Part shown: positions 56,684-64,000 of the stretch, one piece after another
Numbering within the stretch: position 1 is the first letter of the stretch
Layout of the letters: the number at the start of each line of letters is the position of its first letter
Assembly (NCBI GenBank): GCA_033977485.1
Contig: CM066993.1
Location: 29,378,001 to 29,442,000 of the forward strand
From: Hydrangea macrophylla
Lineage: Eukaryota; Streptophyta; Magnoliopsida; Cornales; Hydrangeaceae
Length of the DNA stretch: 64,000 nucleotides
Reading direction: 5' to 3'
Translations under genes and position numbers: made by a program
The notes under the pieces: model-generated
Told to the model about the DNA's origin: nothing
Seen by the model: the letters and a program-made list of their open reading frames with translations, nothing else
Databases searched by the model: none

Positions 56684-57267
56684 AAAACTTGACACGACTA
56701 AAACGTTGTGCGCTCTTGTGCAATACCCAAGTGTAGGTGATCGTGCATGTAATACTGGAGAAGTCCAGGTCGATCCCACAGGGAAGGAATAGGGAGAATA
56801 TATATACTAAGTTACAACCTAAAGAAAAGAAAATTTGAATTGTAGGAGTGAAGGTTCTAACAAATCCTAATTGATTAAATTAAACAAAATAATAAACTAA
56901 GCATATAGAAACATAACTACTTAAACAGATAAATTAAAGGAGTTGGAAATATGAGAATCTGCATTGATCCTAACCATCTGTAGACACCCCATTTTGTCGG
57001 CTATCAGATTTAGGAGACCCATAGCTTGGTGGTTCACAATGATCGTAAAAGACTCAAAAGAACTCTCAGAAGTCAGCTCTATCTCTCAGAATGCTCAAAA
57101 TGACCAAAATGCCCCTGAAAGCCCGAAAACTCCCAGATTTGGTCCCAAAGTTCTGAAAACATGCTACGTCGTAAGAAAAGTGATAAAATGAGTTTTTAAG
57201 AAAAATCGGATGAAATCGTCAGCTCCCAGAGACCCCCGGAAGTCCCGGAAGTTCCCCGAAAGTCCCC

Positions 57268-57486
57268 GTTGACCGGTTTGACCAAGGTTTGACCAGGTTT
57301 GACCGGAGTTTGACCAAGTTTGACCAAGTTTGACCGAAATTGTCCGAATTCACCAGAATCATTAGAAAAGTATTAAGATAAGTTTTAAAAGAGAATCGAG
57401 CGAAAACGTCGGCTCCTGGGAGCTCCCAGAGATTCCCAGAACTTCCCGGGAATCCCAGGTTTGACCAGTTTGACCAAGATTTGACT
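57268..57486 (+). promoter_or_regulatory. W-box-like TTGAC arrays in U3 (solo LTR E)
   Basis: Seven TTGACC words in 68 bases (57268-57335), then two TTGACC and one TTGACT at 57459-57486, all in LTR sense and 560-780 bases upstream of the TATA box. TTGAC(C/T) is the WRKY-factor W-box core. Function is inferred. Confidence 0.6.
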
Positions 57487-57840
57487 TTGGAATCGGGGCA
57501 CCAAAACAATTTTCAAATATTTTTCATGGATACTAGAGGTCAATAGCTTTCCAACGGTATATCGCACATAATTTCTGGATTTAAAACGATTTTGTTATGA
57601 ATTTCCAAAGGCGAAAAAGGTGATCAAATCGGCTTTTATCGCGAATACCGCAAAACTTTTCAAAGTGACCTATCCCCGAACTATTTTTTATGTAAAGTAG
57701 ACTCCATTACCTTTCCAACGGTATATCACAACCTCGATTTGGAGTTCGTATGCATTTTCTGTGAATTTCGGACAAAATAGGCCCTTTTCGCGAATACCGG
57801 AACTTCGGGGGGCCTAAACAGCATTATCCAGATGAAGGGA

Positions 57841-57910
57841 GGAGCACTGCCGCCGCGGCACTGACCCACTGCCGCCGCGGCACTGGCCCAGTGCCGCCAC
57901 GGCACTCCCC
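57841..57910. repeat. Triple GC palindrome array (solo LTR E)
   Basis: Three tandem copies of GCACTGCCGCCGCGGCACT-like palindromes joined by GACCC/GGCCC, about 150-200 bases upstream of the TATA box. Confidence 0.8.
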
Positions 57911-58049
57911 TCCAGAATAGTCCATTTTTGTAATATGTTTTGTGGTCCCATTTTGATTAATTAAAAGCCAAAACGACGTAGTTTTATGATTTCAGATGTT
58001 TGGAGCCAATGGGAGTACTTTCTAAATCCCAAAAACACCCCAAGTTGGC

Positions 58050-58059
58050 CTATATAAAC
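58050..58059 (+). promoter_or_regulatory. TATA box in solo LTR E
   Basis: CTATATAAAC, same position as in both LTRs of A. Confidence 0.65.
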
Positions 58060-60172
58060 ACCCCATTACTCCTCATTTTAGGGGAGTCAAATGTGAGTTT
58101 TGGAAAAAGTTTGGGAGAGAAAGTTGTAGAGATAAGGCTAGAGTAGAGAGAAAAGAAGCTTTCTTCTTTGATTTTCATAAACAAAAGTGAGTTCTAACTT
58201 TGTTTTTACTTCATTACTTCCATTTACTTCAACATTCAATACTCCCAACCACCATTTTAGTGAGCATTCAAGAGAGTGGAAGCTTCTTCCATGTCTAGTG
58301 TCATTACATATGAGTGATACACCAATCTACAAGTCTCATGCTTCATGAATATCATCTATTGATTATCATCTACTTGCTTGTTTATTTATTGTTCATCTCT
58401 TCTTATCCCATTTCTTTTATTTTCTTTATTTACTTACTAGTTCATCATCATCTAAGTGATGACATGAAGTTTGGGGTGAGTGAATCCTTATGGATAGTAG
58501 CTCTTGACCTCAAAAACATGTTTGATAGATGATGATCATAACCTCAATACTTCCAAGGTATTCTTGGAATGTATTATTGAAGTTATGTTCAAAAATAAAA
58601 TAAATCTCTCCAACAATCTTGGAGGTTCTTAAATGATAAGTTTGATGTAGGTATTCTAAGTGGCTATGATCCTTATTGAGTGTTGGAAATATGTTTTCAA
58701 AACATCTATTTCAAAACCCCTCTCAATCCCTCTCATTTGGTTTCAAGAAACAAAACTTTGTTTTCTCCAAAATCTTCAAAACAATGAGTCAAAACAGTGA
58801 GTGAGTTGAGTTCAAAGATTTTTCTAGAACTCAATACTCAACATATGGATACAAGGCCACTTATAAAGTCTTCCTAACTCATTGGAGAACACCCATGATT
58901 TTTGGTTTGACTTGGAAGTACTTGGAAATGGTCCATTTGGGTCCCAACATTCCTTCCAAACATTCTATTTTTGCTGTCACAGCAGCTAGGTCAACTTACG
59001 ACCTCTTTTCCAGAAAACTTTTCTAAAAAGAGTGGTCCTAACTTATTTTTTACTTAAAATTCAATGTCTTAGGGAACGTTCTGTATAAAATGGGCCTCTA
59101 GATCATTCTTTTTCATTTTCTAAGATTTTCTAACATTTCAGTTGACAGTACGAACTCTGTTTCTGAGTGACCTCTATTGTTTATATAATTTCTCTCAATC
59201 TGTGATAGCTATTCAAGATTGGCCTTTTGGGTTGTGTTCTAGACACAATAAGGAACATCTCCATAAAAAATCATGCATTGAAAACATTCCTAACCCCTCT
59301 TTTCAAATTCCAAAAGATCATGCTACTGTTCTGTCCACTATTCACAGCAAGTACATTTCAACTTTCATTCTTTGATTTGATGCTCATATGCATTCCAAAT
59401 TAGTTCATATCTTAGGAAGTAGTCCATACTACATTTGTACACATCCCATGTTAATTTCATTCATTCATTCATGCACATTTTAGACTTCTAAGTCATTCTA
59501 GAAATCCATGTACACAAAAACACACTACAACCTTTGCACATTTTAGATACATACATTGCATTCATGCAAGATTTGGGTTTTTTGTAACTCTTAATCTAAG
59601 GAGATTATAAGGAATGAACTCGATCACCCGTTCATGCTTCCCCTTGATCTAATCATCCTTTCTCATCCGTCCCGGGGATTGAGGGGTCTTCTCTTATCAA
59701 AGAATAACATGCACCATACTAGCTTGCTAAGCATATTTTGATTTCTTTGTTTATTCGTTTCAATAACGATTCGTGTCCCCTTTAGAATAAGGAAACTTAA
59801 TTACTTGATGCGTGATTAGACGATTTTTCCTAGGTTTATTTGTGTGATCTTTCACTTTACATTGCATGATATTTGATTTAGATCTTATGAATGATATTTT
59901 ATCTTTAGATCTTCCATTTTCAAGTTTCTTATGTAATGTAATATACTATCATAGTATTAATTGCCGAACCATACATAGTATAAGATGATTATTTGGATGC
60001 TAATTGAGGCCCGTCGAAAGATGGGGCGAGTTGAGGGTGTTTTAGTCGCGACAAAGGCTCCTTCCTCTCTCGTACCAAAACCCCGAACCAAGTTCTTTGG
60101 TTGTGAAGGGCCGGTGCCCTTTATCCATTTGGGTGAGTCAAAATTAGGTTTCTTGGTTCCTTAAAGACCAAG

Positions 60173-60183
60173 TGGCGACTCTG
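60173..60183 (+). other. PBS-like motif inside solo LTR E (U5)
   Basis: TGGCGACTCTG, identical to the start of the family's tRNA-Arg primer site but 95 bases before the LTR end. Confidence 0.7.
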
Positions 60184-61810
60184 TATCTGTTTTCAACAGA
60201 CCATTCTCTTTCCTTGATTCAAAAGTCAAACAAGTTTCAAAAACAAAACAAAAAGCGGTGGAAGCCCGGTATCCACACCATCTACCATGCATATTCATTA
60301 ACGGTCGATGGAGTTCATTCCTTTTCAGCATTCCGTATTTTTCTAAAGATAAAGATTCAATAGCCCTTACATGACCGGGACTATATCATCACAAGTGATT
60401 TAAAATACTTGGAAGACGGTTTAAAATAATGGTTGTTACTTGCACTCTAAATGGTGTTAGCATTCAAAGTGGTTTTCAAAAGTCATTGAAGAAAATAGCC
60501 ATAAGGTTTTAAGTTCTAAAAACTGTTGTGACAAACTGAGCTTATAGGGGCAATTTGATGACAGATTTCTAAAACAGAAAGTGTTGGAATACTTAAAAGA
60601 TTCATCTCAGGATTTAACATGTTCGATCGATCGGAAAGCATCATCCTTCAATCGATCAAAATGTCTTCGATCGCTTGACTATGGCTCTGGTTTGATCGAT
60701 CGAAATACCTTCGATCGAGCCTAGGTTTTCTATATCATACATGGCAGAGGCTAAGAATCAATATTTCATCACATATTTCCAACGTCTAAACTACGAAAAT
60801 ATGAATAAACGAATATAGAAATAGTAACCTAGAATATTCATAACATATAAACTAATAAACAATGAAATAAAGAAAAGGAAAAAGAAAAACCTGGAATAAT
60901 CTGAAATAAACTTGTAATAAACTTGAAAGAAACTTGAATCTTGAATAATCTTCAATAAAACAATGGAAAAGATGAAGAATAACATGAATCTAACCTAATC
61001 TACTCATAATCTAACCCAAAAACTACCCTAAACTGCTGTTTTTTGCGTTCTGGAGCGTCCTCCTCTCGTCTAGTGTCAAAACGACTTATTTATAGGATTC
61101 CTGCAGAGTTTACGCAACTGTTGGGGGAAAATAGAGTTCAAGCGGTCGAGCTTATTTCAATCGATCGAACTCTCAAGCACTTGAACTCTCCTCAAGCCCT
61201 TGAACTTCTCTGATTTTGACAGCTCTGCGCACCGATGGGAGAATGGCCATAACTTTTCACTCGGACATCAAATTGACCTCCCGTTTGTGGCTACGTGACC
61301 GTAACTCAAAGATCTACATTCATATTTCTAGGAAAATCTTCCAAATCTGAAGTCTTCATTGTCAAAAATGGCATTTTCTCAGCTGCTTTTGTTATTCTCT
61401 TCACTAGAATAACTTTTCTTTAGCTTCACTTCATTGATTTACATTCTAATACCTATAAAACAACGCATAAACATATGTTTTAGCATTAGCACAATAAAAA
61501 GAACATTTTTATTAGAATGCACTTAAATGTAGAGACTTTGGAGATAAAAGTATGCATAAAATACCATGTAATTCACTATAAATATGCATTTTTCACCTCA
61601 AATCACCTTTCTCTTTCTTCTACAACATTATCCAAATTAAACACAACATCATCCAACGATAATCCCAAATGAAATAGTCCAACAACATTTCCAAATAGAT
61701 CAAATATAACAATATTTCTAAATACAATAGTCCAACAATAAAATGCAACATTTTCAAATACAACCATATTCCCAAATAAAATAGTCCAATAATAAAATGC
61801 AACAATATTC

Positions 61811-63144
61811 CTAATTGCCTCTCCTAGCTCTCCACTCATCAAACATTGCTCTCGCTAAGGTGTCCCTCCACTGACTCCATGCATTCAAAGTTTCCACTTG
61901 TGTTATTGTATCCAATTCAGTGATATTCTGATCAGTAGAGGCATCTAGTTGAATTTCTAGTGGGTCTGTTGGCATCTAGCGTCGAATGAGGTTGTGTAGT
62001 AAACAACATGCTATGATTATTCTGGAGTGTGTTTGGACTGGATAATATGAAGGACTTCTAAGAATAGCCCACCTTAACTTAAGTATTCCAAAACATCTTT
62101 CTATGATGTTCCTAGCAGCCGAATGTTTCATAGTAAAGAATTCTTCATGCGTTGCTAGTGCCAATGACCCTTCCCTCCACTTAGACAAATGATAGCAAGT
62201 GGTTCTATATGAGGCAAGAAATCCATTGCCATTTGTATACCCAGAATCAACAAGATAGTAGTAACTTATAATACACATGATTAAAAAAATTTTGTTTTAG
62301 TATATGAATGTTGTAAGAACGAACGAACATCAAGAAAATAATTTCCCAAAAATCTCACCCGTAGGAACCTTTAGTCCATTCCTTCTAGTAACTACATCGC
62401 GCAGTATCCTAGAATCTAAAGTTGATCCCTCCAACCCCGTAAGTATATATAACATACTCCAACACGTTCATCACAATTTCCCCCTTCCTTGTTCTGTATC
62501 TTGGTTTAAAAATCTCAGGAACATTCACTTTGATATAGGTTCCATCTAATGCCCCTAAACAATTCTACATTATTGAAACTAGTTCAGATATTAATAGACA
62601 AACCCATGGAAATCTAATATAATCACATCTTAATAACCAATGGCATACCTTAAACCATCTCCATCTCCCATTAGCGCAATCATTCAATATAGGATCTGGA
62701 GTTCTAAGCAAGAAACTTTGCAATCGTAAGATTACATTTAGAACTACATTAAAGGACCTACTAATTGTTTTTCCTGACAAAATTTAAGCTTGATTACACG
62801 ATTTTTAATGTGATTAGCTAGGATATGTAGAAACATAGCCACTTGCTCCTCTACCCTAACCTCTCCATCTATTTTCAATCTCCCACTTGTACGAAGTAGT
62901 TCACACAACATAGCAAATGTATGCCTATCCATTCTTAGCTATTCAATGCAAGATATCACTTTCACGTATAAGTCGATCTATTTCTTCGAAGCGCGTTTCA
63001 TGCCTAACAAATGTACGATCCCTAGTGTCTATGAATTGTAGCATACATCATTACCATCAACATAAGAAGCATAAGAATCATTTGATTGTACATATCCTCT
63101 AATACAATATATGCTTCAATCTCTTCTTCTTCTTCAAAATCCAT
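61811..63144 (-). pseudogene. PIF/Harbinger transposase, degenerate, at least one intron
   Basis: Minus-strand DDE transposase of the HARBI1-like family. Start ATG 63142-63144 (MDFEEEEEIEAYI). An early stop and a frameshift precede the N-terminal block MDRHTFAMLCELLRTSG (62932) and EEQVAMFLHILANHIKNR. A shift leads to SGKTISRSFNVVLNVILRLQ. An 84-bp intron (62565-62648, GT...AG) joins WRWFK to NCLGALDGTYIKV, which holds the first catalytic Asp. Then come LEGSTLDSRILR, LVDSGYTNG (second Asp, 62246-62248), and KHSAARNIIERCFG (Glu, 62099-62101), with WAILRSPSYYP and CCLLHNLIRR. A stop follows LIRR, after which the usual C-terminus (NAWSQWRDTLARAMF) is still readable to 61811. All three catalytic residues persist, but the gene is clearly inactive. 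Confidence 0.88.
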
Positions 63145-63744
63145 TTCTAAAAATCAAATGAGTGGAAATAATGTCATTTCAATTCTTATGGAAATCATCT
63201 AAATTGGAAGCAAGACCATCAATAGCATAGTTTATTTAAGCACCTACCATCAATTTAGTTAGTTAGAAGCACCATCTAAATTGGAAGGCCAAATGCTCAT
63301 AAATAAAACTCATACATTCACGAATTATTTTTTTAAATGGTACCATATGAATTTAATAAATATAATTTTTTTTTCCTATTTTGTGTTTTTTTTGCCAAAG
63401 AGTGCCCAAATATACCAGCAATGAGCTTCTAAATAAAAAGTTAAAAGTACTCTCAATCAAAGAACGCAATAGCCATCATGGTGGTGATTGTTCAAGTAAA
63501 CCATGTTAGCAAGAACCCCCAAGTCGGAATTAATAGCATGATGGTAAACATTCTGTTCCACAATTACAACTTAAAATGACAGGTTTGATATGTGAAATGC
63601 CAAGCATAAGACAAATATGATAAGGCAAGAACTTCAGTAGGTTTCAGTCAAGTAAACAATTTATGGACTATGGGGAAAAAGGAAGCATATCAATGGCCAC
63701 AAAGCAGAAGTCCAGTGATCCATTCTACAAACAGCAAGTATGGG
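63145..63744. other. No supported feature (600 bases)
   Basis: AT-rich non-coding sequence between the transposase start and the LTR fragment. I looked here for the inverted copy of the left end of element J and did not find it. No open frame of note. Confidence 0.5.
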
Positions 63745-64000
63745 TGTGGATATCACAGTTTAACCACGCTTTTTGTTTTTTTTTTTTTACTTTTTCAAAA
63801 TTCAAATACGAGTTGCCACTTTATTTTTAAAGGAAAAAATTAAGAAATCATTTTAAAAGCAAACCGATCTTTTTGGAAACCAAAGATTAACTAGGTCCGA
63901 GGATTATGGAATGAGAGGGAAAGGAGCCCAGCGAACTAAAACACCTCCTTTTATCCTATCTCGCGATAAACCTCTACTCAACATCCTTTTAATTGAATTA
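63745..64000 (-). repeat. Edge of a third Tat/Ogre-type LTR, cut by window end
   Basis: Begins TGTGGATATCACAG, the same type of LTR edge as 11116 and 26322. It then shows the family's conserved U5-like order: GAGTTGCCACTT (PBS-like motif), GAAACCAAAGATTAACTAGGTCCGAGG, GAGAGGGAAAGGAGCC and CTAAAACACCTCC. It matches the order in A and B but not their exact sequence, so it is a distinct family. Confidence 0.75.

Larger units (their letters stand above)
56979..60277 (+). mobile_element. Solo LTR E of the A family
   Basis: 3299 bp, starting TGTAGACACCCC and ending CGGTATCCACA, opposite in orientation to A and D. Flanked by CCATC at 56974-56978 and 60278-60282, a perfect target duplication that occurs once in the empty site of the other F LTR. 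It contains TTGAC arrays (57268-57335, 57459-57486), a GC palindrome array (57841-57910), a TATA box (58050-58059) and a PBS-like TGGCGACTCTG (60173-60183). Confidence 0.95.
51150..61605 (-). mobile_element. Element F: pol-less LTR element (Athila-like primer site)
   Basis: LTRs 51150-52793 (1644 bp) and 56690-61605 (about 1.61 kb once solo LTR E is removed). The sense (minus) LTR starts TGATTTGAGGTG and ends AGTCGTGTCA. The primer site (56666-56683) matches tRNA-Asp, as in Athila elements. Flanks CCTAT and CCTTT form a 5-bp target duplication with one change. The internal 3.9 kb encodes one broken protein without reverse transcriptase, RNase H or integrase, so this is a large non-autonomous derivative. 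Confidence 0.85.
56690..61605 (-). repeat. 5' LTR of element F, interrupted by solo LTR E
   Basis: Pieces 56690-56978 and 60278-61605 together align with 51150-52793. The uninterrupted target (CCTAACCATCTACCATGC) is visible at about 51432 in the other LTR, which confirms the insertion point of E. Confidence 0.92.

Noticed and set aside
62277..62363. Second intron in the Harbinger transposase
   Set aside because: A GTGAG...TATAAG segment exists between VPTG and YYYLVD, but the reading phase does not join cleanly, so an indel is equally likely.
63145..63744. Possible right terminal repeat of the Harbinger element
   Set aside because: I searched for the reverse complement of the TGTTTGGTAC/GGATAA repeats of the left end and found none, so no right boundary is claimed.

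Overview
This window is a repeat-dense block of a plant nuclear genome, most likely a dicot with a large genome. I find no convincing host gene. The plant assignment rests on Tat/Ogre-type Ty3/gypsy elements (tRNA-Arg primer site, two RNase H domains), a plant L1-like LINE with a DUF4283-type ORF1, a PIF/Harbinger transposase, an hAT element with an 8-bp target duplication, and an element with a tRNA-Asp primer site.

Layout, left part (1-20340). A minus-strand gypsy element (G: gag remnant, tRNA-Met primer site, LTR) enters from the left edge. Its LTR is cut by a 12.5-kb gag-only Tat/Ogre-type element (A, 1839-14338) and by a ~1-kb hAT element (15872-20157). The hAT element is itself cut by a solo LTR (D, 16155-19439) of the A family.

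Middle (20341-46760). A minus-strand LINE was interrupted at its reverse transcriptase by G (20340) and in ORF1 by a small gag-only gypsy element C (23317-45962, target duplication CCCAG). Inside C's gag sits B (26322-45165, target duplication GCACT), an 18.8-kb Tat/Ogre-type element with near-identical 3.5-kb LTRs and largely open gag and pol genes. B is the only element here that looks potentially active.

Right part (46760-64000). A truncated plus-strand gypsy LTR with primer site and gag scrap (I) is followed by a degenerate PIF/Harbinger element (J: a hybrid-binding-domain ORF at 49694-49876 and transposase exons at 61811-63144). J is split by a solo-LTR-like segment (K, from 49904), which holds a 10.5-kb pol-less LTR element (F, 51150-61605). 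F's right LTR in turn contains another A-family solo LTR (E, 56979-60277, target duplication CCATC). The window ends in the edge of a third Tat/Ogre-type LTR (63745 on).

How the parts may work together. B encodes protease, reverse transcriptase, two RNase H domains and integrase. A and C carry gag only, and F has no pol at all, so all three would have needed enzymes in trans. A shares with B the primer site, the polypurine tract context, untranslated-region modules and a gag homologue, so a B-like element is the natural helper for A. The A-family LTRs (A, D, E) carry tandem TTGAC (W-box-like) arrays and a triple GC palindrome upstream of the TATA box. Boundaries and target duplications were read directly from the sequence. 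Family names and functions come from motif recognition without database searches.
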